Shown one piece after another: positions 52,037-60,883 of a stretch of 64,000 nucleotides of DNA. Within the stretch, counting starts at the first letter, position 1. Each line of letters opens with the position of its first letter. The notes below the pieces were generated by a model. That model made no database searches, was not told the DNA's origin, and worked only from the letters and a program-made list of their open reading frames with translations. Source of the DNA: Streptomyces toxytricini (GTDB lineage Bacteria; Actinomycetota; Actinomycetes; Streptomycetales; Streptomycetaceae); contig NZ_BMTY01000024.1 of assembly GCF_014649915.1 (NCBI RefSeq), positions 1-64,000 of the forward strand, in the 5' to 3' direction. The position numbers were made by a program, and so were the translations under genes.

Positions 52037-54496
52037 ATGTCTGCGCCGGCGTTATACGGACGTGAGAGGGAACTCCGGCGGCTGGGCGGCTTCCTGGACA
52101 GAGCGGCGCACGGACACCCCGAGCTCCTCGTCGTGGGGGGTCAGGCCGGCGTCGGCAAGAGCCGGCTGCTGCTCGACGCGGCGCGCCACGCACGGCGCCG
52201 GGGGTTCACCGTCCACCAGCACCACGCCTCGGAGCTGCGCGGCAGTGCCGGTGCCGCCCTGCGCGAGGCGGTGGCGTCGGCCGGCCCCCCGCCGCTGGTC
52301 GTGGTCGACGACGCCGAGCCGGGATCCGCCGACACCCTGTTCGACCTCCTCCGCTCCACGGGCCCGGCGGCCCGTCCCCCCGTCCCCGTCCTGCTGGCGC
52401 GCAGCGCGAGCACCGGGGGGCTCGACCCGGCGGGGGAGAGCTCGTGGGAGGACGCCGGGGGGCCGCCGATCGCCGGTCTGGAGCTGGCGCCGCTGGAGGA
52501 GGAGGCGGTACGGAAACTCGTCGCCGACCTCCTCGCCGTGGCGCCGCAGCAGGCCGTGCTGGACGTGGCGGCCTGCGCCAACGGCAATCCGAGGCTGATC
52601 GTCGAACTGCTGGAGGGCCTGCGCGAGGAGGGCCGGATCGGGCCCGACGGGGAGCTGGTGCGGCTGACACCGGGCAGGCTGCCGTCCCGGGTCCAGGCGG
52701 CGGTGGCCGGCCTGCTGCGCCGGCTGTCCCGGGAATCCGCCCAACTCCTGCGGGTCGGCACCGTGCTGGGCCGCACCTTCCAGCTCTCCCAGGCCGCCGC
52801 CATGCTCGGCACGGGTACCGCGGCCCTGCTCCCCGCCCTCGACGAAACCCTGGCCGCGGGGGTCCTGCGGCTCACCGACGAAGGAGTCACCTTCCAGCAG
52901 CCGCTGCTGTGGCGTGCCGTGTTCGAGGCGATACCGCCCAGTGTGCGCTCCACCCTGCACCAGGAGGCGCGCCGGCTCGCCCCGGGGCACGACCTCCCCG
53001 CCCGCGACCTCGCCTCGCTCGGCCGTCAGGGCGCCGCGCGGGCCAAGCCGGGCAGCCCGGCGGACGGCGGGGCGGGCGTGACGGGCGCCCTGGCGACGCT
53101 GCTGGGCTCGGGATACGTCGAGTCCGCCCTGCTGCTCGCCCGCAGCGCACTGAACGGGCCGCTGCCCGGCAGCGAGGTGACCACGCTGCGCCGGGTGGTC
53201 CTGGACCTGGTGATGGTGGGTACGGGCGGTGCCCCCGGCGGCTTCGGCCCGGTCGGCGCGGAGCAGGCCCTGGCGGCGATCGACAGCCTCCGCGACGGCG
53301 GTCCCGAGGCCCGACGCGCCGCCGCCACCGCCCTGGCCGGGCTGCGCTGGAGCGAGGGCAGGGTGAGCGAGGCGCTGCGGTCGGGCGCGGCGGCGGTCGA
53401 GCAGCCCCTCACCCCCGACACCGCCGCCGAGCGCGCGTACCCGCGGGTGGCGCACGCCCGGCGGCTGGTCTGCGCGGGTGAGCCGGACGCCGCCCGCGCG
53501 CTGATCGCCCGCGTCCTCGAGGACACGCCCGCCGGCCCCCTCGGCGTCTTCCGGCCGGCGGCCGAGCTCGTACGGGCCGAGGCCCACGAGCGTGCCGGGG
53601 AGTCAGCGGAGGCCGAGCACGCCGCCCTCACCGCCCTCGACGCCCTGGAGGCGGCCGCCGGCGGGGGGCCGGCGACCCTGCGGGCCTGGGCCCGGTCCAC
53701 CCTGTGCCGGGTGGCGCTGCGCCGCGGTGACGCCGCCGGCGCCGCGGTGCAGCTCGGGCGGCTGCGGGAGTTCGGGCCGGAGGTGACGGAGCTGGCGCCC
53801 GTACCGGCCGCGTGGCTGGAGCTCGTCGTGGCGCACGCGCAGGGCGAACACCTGGCCGCGACCGCTCTGCTGACCGGTGCCGGGAGGCACCTGCCGTCGC
53901 TGCGTACGCTCCACCTGGCGGAACCGGGCGCAGCCGCCTGGTTCGTCCGCTTCTCCCGTACGGCCGGGAACCCGGAGCCGGGGCAGGCCGCCCTGCGTAC
54001 CGCAGAGCTCCTGGCTGCGGCCGACCCCGACTCCCCCTCCTTGCGGACGGCGGCCCTGCACGCCCGCGCCCTGTTCGAATGCGACCCGGACGGTCTGACC
54101 CGGGCCGCCGCCGAGCACACCGACGCCTGGGCGCGCGCCTGCGCGGCCTCGGACCTGCGGACCCTGCTCGGGGCGCGCGGCACCTCCGCCGCGGGGCGCG
54201 GCCGGTCCTGGCTGGTGCGGGAGCACGCGGGCCGCTATGCCGTGGTCGACGCCCCCGAGCCGGTCCGTGCGGGGGCGGCGGTGGCCGGCTGGGAGGAACT
54301 CGGCGGCACGGAGCGCACGATCGCCGCGCTCGTGGCGGACGGCCTGACCAACGGCGAGGTGGCCAGCGCGGTCCACCTCTCCCCGCACACCGTGAACTAC
54401 TACCTGCGCAGGATCTACGCGAAGCTGGGCATCCACTCCCGCGTCGAACTGGCCAGGCTCGCCCTGTCGGCACCTCGCCGTCTGCTCGCTCCCTGA
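52037..54496 (+). CDS. LAL-type LuxR-family regulator
   Basis: An 819-residue large ATP-binding LuxR regulator. Walker A is GGQAGVGKS at 34-42 and the Walker B-like LVVVDDAEP is near 93. TPR-like helical repeats fill the middle. The C-terminal LuxR helix-turn-helix (about 755-815) has ERTIAALVADGLTNGEVASA, VHLSPHTVNYYLRRIYAKLG and IHSRVELARL. The ATG at 52037 follows AGGGAGAGAACGT; the open frame before it overlaps the malic-enzyme gene. It is probably the activator of the ligase/malic/MFS locus. Confidence 0.9.
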   Translation: MSAPALYGRERELRRLGGFLDRAAHGHPELLVVGGQAGVGKSRLLLDAARHARRRGFTVHQHHASELRGSAGAALREAVASAGPPPLVVVDDAEPGSADTLFDLLRSTGPAARPPVPVLLARSASTGGLDPAGESSWEDAGGPPIAGLELAPLEEEAVRKLVADLLAVAPQQAVLDVAACANGNPRLIVELLEGLREEGRIGPDGELVRLTPGRLPSRVQAAVAGLLRRLSRESAQLLRVGTVLGRTFQLSQAAAMLGTGTAALLPALDETLAAGVLRLTDEGVTFQQPLLWRAVFEAIPPSVRSTLHQEARRLAPGHDLPARDLASLGRQGAARAKPGSPADGGAGVTGALATLLGSGYVESALLLARSALNGPLPGSEVTTLRRVVLDLVMVGTGGAPGGFGPVGAEQALAAIDSLRDGGPEARRAAATALAGLRWSEGRVSEALRSGAAAVEQPLTPDTAAERAYPRVAHARRLVCAGEPDAARALIARVLEDTPAGPLGVFRPAAELVRAEAHERAGESAEAEHAALTALDALEAAAGGGPATLRAWARSTLCRVALRRGDAAGAAVQLGRLREFGPEVTELAPVPAAWLELVVAHAQGEHLAATALLTGAGRHLPSLRTLHLAEPGAAAWFVRFSRTAGNPEPGQAALRTAELLAAADPDSPSLRTAALHARALFECDPDGLTRAAAEHTDAWARACAASDLRTLLGARGTSAAGRGRSWLVREHAGRYAVVDAPEPVRAGAAVAGWEELGGTERTIAALVADGLTNGEVASAVHLSPHTVNYYLRRIYAKLGIHSRVELARLALSAPRRLLAP

Positions 54497-54749
54497 AAGG
54501 CGGTCAAGCCTGCGGACCCAAGGAGGGTGACGTCAAGCCTCCTCGGCCTTGCCGAGGGCAGGACGGCGGCCGCTGCCAAGCCGCGGCGCTCGGGCCGCGG
54601 ATCCCTCCAATGGATGAAGACCCCGGTATGTCGTGGCCGGTCGGCAAACCGTACTGCTGACGATGGTGCTGTCTGGCGCCGCTCGCAGTTCCCCAGCCCA
54701 CCTTCGCGGTGGGCTGCTGTGCCATGCGCGCGCACGGAAGGAGACAACC

Positions 54750-55973
54750 TTGTCCGATTTTGATCAGGGCCGGTCCGAGCGGGGCTTCGGGGACGTCATC
54801 CTCGCCACGCCCGTGAGCGCCGAGCCGCCGGCCGGGCCGGCGTATCCGGTCCCGGAGCCGGACCAGGAGTGGATTCTGCCGAACGGTTTCGCACACGTCT
54901 TCCTCGGCGAGGGCAACGAGGACGTCACCCGGCCGGTGATCATTGCCGATGGCTTCAGCCTCGGCAAGAGCAATCTGAAGTGGCTGCACTCCGGGCTCGA
55001 CCGCGACTTTCCCTTCCTGACGGAGCTGCGCAGCCAGGGCCGCGACGCCATCCTCGTCGGCTACGAGGAGCGGTCCGCCTCCATGCTCGACAACGCCGAA
55101 GCCGTCATGGGCGCCATCGTGCAGGCCAACACCCTGCAGTCGGGCGGCGCTGCGCTGACCGTGGGCGGCTTCGGCATGGGCGGCCTGGTCGCCCGCTACG
55201 CACTGGCCAAGATGGAACAGCAGGGGTTCGAGCACCGCGCCGCCCTGTACTTCTCCTACGACACCCCGCACCGCGGCGCCGTCGTGCCCATCGCCCTCCA
55301 GGCGTTCGCGCACTTCGCCCCCTGGTCGAACAGTCCCTTCGCCCGGCAGATGAACAGCCCGGCCGCCCGGCAGATGCTCTGGCGGCATTACGACCCGAAC
55401 ACCAGGAAGATCGACATCGCCCCCGAGCGCACCCGGTTCCTCCAGGCCCTGACACAGGTCGGCAACTGGCCGAGCAACCCCAGGAAGATCGCGGTCGCCA
55501 ACGGCCGCGGCGACGGCACGGGTCTGCAGATCCCGCCCGGCATGAGGGCGCTGAAGATCGGGCGGGTGTACCCCGACACGACCTTCTACACCCAGGCCCA
55601 GGGCGAGGACATCACCGTCGCCGAACTGAGGCGGTGGTTCCCCCCGTCCCAGAGGACGATCAAGACGAGGGAGTTCCCTGAACTCGACGGCGCCCCGGGC
55701 GGCACCCTCCGCTCCTACGGCATCATCGCCGACGCGCTGGAGAAGGCCGGCGCCACGACCGACCTGCGGCACGGGAGCGTCTGCTTCGTCCCCTCCGTCA
55801 GCGCGGTCGCGATCCGCGACCTCGACCAGCACAAAGACCTCTACGCGAACATCTACCAGCTGGACCCGGAGGAGAGCGAGGTCGACGAGTTCAGGTGCTC
55901 CTCGGACACTACGACGCACACCGCCCTCACCCAGGAACTCGGCAGCTGGCTGCTGAACCGGCTGCCCTGCTGA
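54750..55973 (+). CDS. alpha/beta-hydrolase-fold protein lacking nucleophile Ser
   Basis: A 407-residue protein with the layout of a lipase/esterase: PVIIADGFSLGKSNLKWLHS, a loop with DAILVGYEERSASMLDNAEA, and the nucleophile-elbow region TVGGFGMGGLVARYALAKME at 137-156. The consensus GxSxG reads GFGMG, so the Ser position (142) is Gly. Later parts (LYFSYDTPHRGAVVPIALQA, ANGRGDGTGL) match the fold, including a possible acid. The TTG at 54750 follows GGAAGGAGACAACC; no in-frame ATG is better. It may be a non-catalytic binding protein or use another residue. Confidence 0.75.
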   Translation: MSDFDQGRSERGFGDVILATPVSAEPPAGPAYPVPEPDQEWILPNGFAHVFLGEGNEDVTRPVIIADGFSLGKSNLKWLHSGLDRDFPFLTELRSQGRDAILVGYEERSASMLDNAEAVMGAIVQANTLQSGGAALTVGGFGMGGLVARYALAKMEQQGFEHRAALYFSYDTPHRGAVVPIALQAFAHFAPWSNSPFARQMNSPAARQMLWRHYDPNTRKIDIAPERTRFLQALTQVGNWPSNPRKIAVANGRGDGTGLQIPPGMRALKIGRVYPDTTFYTQAQGEDITVAELRRWFPPSQRTIKTREFPELDGAPGGTLRSYGIIADALEKAGATTDLRHGSVCFVPSVSAVAIRDLDQHKDLYANIYQLDPEESEVDEFRCSSDTTTHTALTQELGSWLLNRLPC

Positions 55974-56121
55974 TCCGCCACAGCGCACGGGTTCGAACCG
56001 CCCGCGAGAGCGGCGGCCCGACCCGTGCACCAGTAGGACCGAACCGGCCGATCCTGCCGACTGACACGACCGGCCGGGGCCTGCACTGGCGGCTCTCATG
56101 CACGCTCCGCAGTGCCGGGGG

Positions 56122-57360
56122 TCACCTCCAGTCGGTCAGTCGGCCGGCCCGCCCGTCGCTTTGCGACAGGCGGTGCAGAGCAAGACCCAGGAGCATCGCC
56201 GTGTATGCACACAGCGCTGCGATCCCGGCCCACCACGGAAGCGGGAAGTATCCGGCGGAGGGGGCGTAGTGTGCGACGGTCTGCGGATGTTCGACGAGGG
56301 TCTGCCGGACGGCGAAGCCGGCGGCCGGGGTGGCCCGCAATAGCCACTGGGACAGCCCGTCGGCCAGCAGTGGGACGGAGGTCACGACGTACGGGACTGC
56401 GACCGCCAGGACGGCCACGAGGATCGCGAGCCAGGCCCGCCGCAGCAGGAAGCCGAGCGCGAGGGCGAGCACGGCGGCGAGGGCGAGGACGCCGGCCGTA
56501 CCGACTACGACCCGTGCACCGGTGAGCGCGGACACCCGATGACGGGGATCCCGTTGCCCTTCAGGATCGCCGCGCCCGCCGGGGTCACGATGCCGATGGC
56601 GAGGAGAGCGGTGACGAACGTGACGGCTGAGACGACGATCGCCTTCGCCGCGAGTCGGAGGCGGGTGACCGGCGCGCCGCCCGCGGACCCGGTGCGTTGT
56701 CAGGCGGTGGCGAACCGCACCCCGACCACGAGCACGATGAGCAGCGCCAGGGGCAGGCCTCCCAAGGTGCGTTCCGCCGAGTGGGCGCCGTCCTCGGCGC
56801 CCACCGGGCCGATGTCGCCGGTGCCGGTGACGGTGATCGTGCCGTTCTTCTCCACCGCCCGGACACCAGGTGGTATTTCTCCCAATCCGTCCGGTTCCGC
56901 TCGCCGACGGCGTCGTCGCTCCAGCTCCCGGCGGCTGTGCCCTTGAGGGAGACGTTGTCGAAGGTGCCGCCGGCCTGCGTCCAGCGCACCTGTTCCGCGG
57001 CGCCGCCCAGGCCCGTCCGCGACAGGGTCAGGTCTCCGGGAGAGGTGGCGAACAAGCCGACCTGCACGGTCTCGGGAAGCCCGGGCAGCCGCACGGTGCC
57101 GACCTTGGTCCACTGCGTGCCGTCGGCGGACGCGTGGCCCGTGACGGTGTCGCCTGACCGGGTCAGCCGCAGCCAGCGCGGCGCCTCGCCCGAGACTCCC
57201 CTGCCGCTGCCGGCGATGTCGTGCCGGTAGTCGTACTGCATCCGCACGCCGTGGCTGCCGGTGACCACCAGCGCCGCGTAGGAGGAACCCGGGCGGACAC
57301 CGCCCTTGTCCGGAAGGCGGCCTGCACGTTGCGGCCGCACTCCCGACGGCAGCCGGGTCG
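56122..57360 (-). pseudogene. ABC-2-type permease gene, frameshifted and truncated
   Basis: Minus frames together code for one protein: a DUF1349-like lectin part (GSSYAALVVTGSHGVRMQYD, RWLRLTRSGDTVTGHASADG, LPETVQVGLFATSPGDLTLS), then after a shift near 56865 membrane helices (GGLPLALLIVLVVGVRFATA), a stop, a third frame with LAAKAIVVSAVTFVTALLAI, and a fourth with VLALAAVLALALGFLLRRAW to the end. The N-terminus is missing, cut near 57350 by the response-regulator gene. Confidence 0.7.
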
Positions 57361-57373
57361 GGAGGATGACACG

Positions 57374-57878
57374 GTGAGGGTTCTGGTCGTGGAGGACGCC
57401 CGGTCGCTTGCCGAGGTCGTCGCCGAGGGACTGCGGGATCAGGGGATGGCCGTCGATGTGGCGCACGACGGTCTGGCCGCCGCGGCCAAGCTCGATCTGA
57501 ACGCGTACGACGTGGTGGTCCTCGACCGCGACCTGCCCGGCATTCACGGCGACGCGCTCTGCCAAATGATCACCGGCCCGCGCGCTGCGTGCGGGCGGCC
57601 TCGAACTCGACCCGGTACGCCGGACCGCCCTGCGTGAAGGCCGTCCGCTGGAGCTTTCCGTCAAGGAGTTCGCCGTCCTGGAGGCACTGCTGCGCGCCAG
57701 TCCGGGCTTCCTGAGCACCGAGAACCTCCTGGAACAGGTGTGGGACGAGAACGCCGACCCCTTCAGCAACACGGTGACCGTCACCATCAGCCGGTTGCGC
57801 CGCAAGCTGGGCAGCCCGCCCGTCATCACGACGACGCCCGGGGTGGGCTATCGCATCGCCGATGTTCCGACCGTCTGA
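57374..57878 (+). pseudogene. OmpR-type response regulator with internal deletion
   Basis: The GTG at 57374 opens VRVLVVEDARSLAEVVAEGL, then DVVVLDRDLPGIHGDALCQM, with acidic pocket and phospho-acceptor Asp. It reaches ITGP and then leaves frame. From about 57580 another frame has LRAGGLELDPVRRTALREGR, LELSVKEFAVLEALL and NTVTVTISRLRRKLGSPPVI, a complete winged helix ending at TGA 57876. About 50 residues (last part of the receiver and linker) are missing and the frame is shifted. Confidence 0.75.
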
Positions 57879-58194
57879 TGTTCACTGCCGCAGGCGTAGT
57901 CGGACCAGGTAGGCGGCCCAGCCGACGCGCGGAGCGTTGATGTGCCCCGAGGAAGGCCGGTCGGCTGCGTCGTGGCCCCGGAGGCCAAAGTCGTCGCGGT
58001 CTTCAGGCGCCGCGCGCACCGACGCGAGGTCGGTGGAGACTGCCCCTGCCGTCGGGGTGGCCGTGGATGGGCGCGGACACCCGTCGGCCGCCGGAAGCGG
58101 TGACCCGGAGCGCGATGACTGCCTCCTCCGAACCGGTCCGGACGCACTCGCTGCGGGCGCCTTCTGGCTGGGGTCAGGACAGCGCGTTTCACCT
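57879..58194. other. no gene recognised
   Basis: Upstream region of the HTH/NB-ARC regulator. Nothing coding is seen. It contains the operator-like repeat at its right edge. Confidence 0.4.
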
Positions 58195-58221
58195 GCAAAA
58201 GTAGGTCGTGCATACTTTTGC
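58195..58221. promoter_or_regulatory. operator-like inverted repeat, copy 1
   Basis: GCAAAAGTA (58195-58203), nine bases, TACTTTTGC (58213-58221): a perfect 9-bp inverted repeat, AT-rich against the background, 53 bp before the regulator's ATG. A second copy lies before the PI-PLC-like gene at 60649. Confidence 0.65.
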
Positions 58222-58273
58222 GGGAGGGGTACGGCATTCCGGCTGGGCCGCACTGACCAGGGGAAATCCAGAC

Positions 58274-60499
58274 ATGGACACCGGTACGCCGGTCACCGGC
58301 GGCTTCGCCGCGCTGCTGCTCCGTCTGCGGACGGAGGCCGGGCTGAGCCAGGAGGAGCTGGCGCACGCTGCGGGGGTGAGCGTGCGGGCGCTGTCGTACA
58401 TGGAGCGCGGGCGTTCCCGGGGACCGCAGCGCCGGACCGTGCAGGCGTTGGCCGCCGCCCTCGGCCTGGACGAGGCCGGGGCCCGGGAGTTGGAGCACAC
58501 CGCGAGCCTGGGCCGTCCCCGGAGGGCTCCCGCCGCGGACGTACCACCGCCTGCCGCCGCACCGGATGCCGTTGCGTCGCAGACCGGTGCGCCCGATCTG
58601 CTGCCGCGGGCACCGCGCGGCTTTCACGGGCGGGCGGCGGAGCTCGACGCCCTGACCCGCGCCACCGCGGGTGAGGCGCCCGTCTGCCTGGTCGTCGGGC
58701 CCGCCGGGGTCGGGAAGACGGCCCTCGTGCTGCACTGGGCCCACCGGGGCCGTGCCGGATTCCCCGACGGGCGGCTCTACGCCGACCTGCGGGGGTTCGG
58801 CGGCACGGGCGAGCCCGTCCTCATGGGTGTGCTGCGCGAGTTCCTGGCGGCGCTCGGCGTGCCGCCGGGCCGGATCCCGGAGTCGGCGAACGGCGCGGCC
58901 GCGCTGTTCCGGTCTCTCGCCGCCGACCGTCGGCTCCTCGTGGTCCTCGACAACGCCCGGGACTCCGAGCAGGTCAGGCCGCTCCTGCCGGGCGGCCGCC
59001 GCTGCGTCACCGTCGTCACCAGCAGGCACCGGCTGCCGGGGCTGATCGTCACCGACACCGCTCGGCCCGTTGCCGTGGACGTGCTCGGGCCGGAGGACGC
59101 CGCGATGCTCCTCGCCGGAGTCCTGGGCGAGGAACGGGTGCTCGCCGAGCCGGTGGCTGCGCGACGTCTGGCCGAGCTCTGCGGCGGGCTGCCGCTCGCG
59201 CTGCGGGTGGCGGCCGCACGGCTGGCTCAACGGCCCGGCCGGTCCCTGGAGGCGATGGCCGCCGAGCTCGCCGACGAGACGCGCCGACTGGGTCTGCTGG
59301 ACGTGGAGGACACCGGTGTGCGGGCGGCGCTGCGGGTGACGCTGCAGGAGCTCCCGCAGGAGGTGGCCCGCCAGTTCGCCCACCTCGGCCGCCACCCCGG
59401 GACGCACGTCGACCGGTATGCGGCGGCGGCCCTGGCGGGCACGGACCCGGCAGCCGCCGAGGCCTGCCTGGAGCGGCTGGCCGTCGCGCACCTCGTCACG
59501 GAGACGGCGGCGGGCCGGTGGACCATGCACGATCTCGTGCGGCTCTACGCACGGAGCCTGGACGTCGGGCCCGAGGCGCTCACCCGCGTCCTCGACCACT
59601 ACGTGGCCACGGGCCTCGCGGCGGTGGCGGCGGCCGAGCCCGGCAACGAGGAGTGCTTCCCCCTGCCGGCTGACCACCTGCCGCCCGCCGCCGTGCGGGA
59701 GTTCGACGACCGCGCCTCCGCCGTGGCCTGGTACGCGGCGGAGAGGGACGACCTCGCACTGGCGGTGGCCGCGGCACACTCCGCCGGACTGCACGGCAGG
59801 GCCTGGCGGATCGTCATGGTGTTGTGGCCGCTGATCGTGTGGCGCGTGCGGGACGGCTGGGTCCCGCTCCTGGAGACCGGGCTGGCGGCGGCGCGGGCCG
59901 ACGCCGACCGGCACGGCGAGTCGCGGGTGCTGAACGTACTCGGCTGGGTGCTGATCGAGGAAGGGCGCATCGAGGAGGCGCTGGTCCACCTGCGGGCGGC
60001 ATCCGCGCTCGCCTCCCGGGCGGGTGACGCGGCGGCCGAGGCGAACGCCCTGGTCGTCATGGCCATGGCGCAAGCCGCGCTCGGCGGCCTGGACGAGGCC
60101 GCGCAGGGGTGCGGGCGGGCGGTGGAGCTGGCGCGCGAAGCCGGCGACCGGACCCTTGAGAGGCTGGCCCTGCAGCACCTCGCCCGCCATCGGGCCGACG
60201 CCGGGCAATGGCGCCGGGCACTCGACACGGCGACGGCGGCATTGGCCTTCGACGATCGTCCCGGCACGTCCGACGTGCCCCGGATACTGCTGCTCATGGT
60301 GAGGGGGGAGGCGCTGCTGGGGCTCGGGGACGAGGCCGAGGGCATCGCGCAACTCGACCTGGCGGCAAGGGAGGCTGAGTCCGCCGGATACGAGGACGGT
60401 GCGGTGCGGGCGCTCGGCGTCCTGCTGCGGGTCTCGGCGGATGCAGGGGTTCGGGCCCGGTACGACGCGGCGGTCGCGCGGCTGACGACGCGGGCGTGA
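58274..60499 (+). CDS. XRE-HTH / NB-ARC / TPR regulator
   Basis: A 741-residue regulator. The XRE-type helix-turn-helix is at about 10-66 (LRTEAGLSQEELAHAAGVSV, RALSYMERGRSRGPQRRTVQ). The NB-ARC ATPase starts with GPAGVGKT at 142-149 and has LLVVLDNARDSEQVRPLLPG and LCGGLPLALRVAAARL. The C-terminal half (from about 480) is helical TPR (VLGWVLIEEGRIEEALVHLR, EANALVVMAMAQAALGGLDE). This is the AfsR-like domain order without a BTAD domain. ATG at 58274 follows GGGGAAATCCAGAC. It shares an operator motif with the next gene. Confidence 0.9.
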   Translation: MDTGTPVTGGFAALLLRLRTEAGLSQEELAHAAGVSVRALSYMERGRSRGPQRRTVQALAAALGLDEAGARELEHTASLGRPRRAPAADVPPPAAAPDAVASQTGAPDLLPRAPRGFHGRAAELDALTRATAGEAPVCLVVGPAGVGKTALVLHWAHRGRAGFPDGRLYADLRGFGGTGEPVLMGVLREFLAALGVPPGRIPESANGAAALFRSLAADRRLLVVLDNARDSEQVRPLLPGGRRCVTVVTSRHRLPGLIVTDTARPVAVDVLGPEDAAMLLAGVLGEERVLAEPVAARRLAELCGGLPLALRVAAARLAQRPGRSLEAMAAELADETRRLGLLDVEDTGVRAALRVTLQELPQEVARQFAHLGRHPGTHVDRYAAAALAGTDPAAAEACLERLAVAHLVTETAAGRWTMHDLVRLYARSLDVGPEALTRVLDHYVATGLAAVAAAEPGNEECFPLPADHLPPAAVREFDDRASAVAWYAAERDDLALAVAAAHSAGLHGRAWRIVMVLWPLIVWRVRDGWVPLLETGLAAARADADRHGESRVLNVLGWVLIEEGRIEEALVHLRAASALASRAGDAAAEANALVVMAMAQAALGGLDEAAQGCGRAVELAREAGDRTLERLALQHLARHRADAGQWRRALDTATAALAFDDRPGTSDVPRILLLMVRGEALLGLGDEAEGIAQLDLAAREAESAGYEDGAVRALGVLLRVSADAGVRARYDAAVARLTTRA

Positions 60500-60648
60500 T
60501 CTCTGCGCCCGGGGCCCCCACTCGGCCCCGCGTCGCCGCGCACCCTCCGGCGGCGCTCGCGGAAGCCTCCGATGGCCGGTGGGTCCGTACGCGGGCCTGT
60601 GTGTTCCCCGGTGCCGTACAGGCGGGCCGGTCGCGCCGAGCCCTTCCC
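60500..60648. other. intergenic
   Basis: The first part of the 384-bp gap before the PI-PLC-like gene. No gene and no clear terminator is seen. Confidence 0.4.
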
Positions 60649-60676
60649 GCAAAAGTAGGCCGTCCCGTACTCCTGC
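60649..60676. promoter_or_regulatory. operator-like inverted repeat, copy 2
   Basis: GCAAAAGTA (60649-60657), ten bases, TACTCCTGC (60668-60676). The left arm and the following GG match copy 1 at 58195 exactly; the right arm differs by two bases and the spacer is one base longer. It is 208 bp before the PI-PLC-like gene. Confidence 0.6.
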
Positions 60677-60883
60677 GGCCGGAACTGCCTGGTCCGCCTC
60701 CGCTTCCACGCGGTTGAGTGGGTCCGACCGGACGGGGGCTTGACCAGCCTCCCGCCGGAGAGGTCCGCCGCGCTGTGCCACCCCCCAGTAGCCGCGCGGC
60801 GGACCCGGGGGAACCTCAGCTCTCCGGCCCGTCGACGACCTCTGCGCAGGCGTCGGCTGCCGCTTTCGACCAGGGAATGACAG

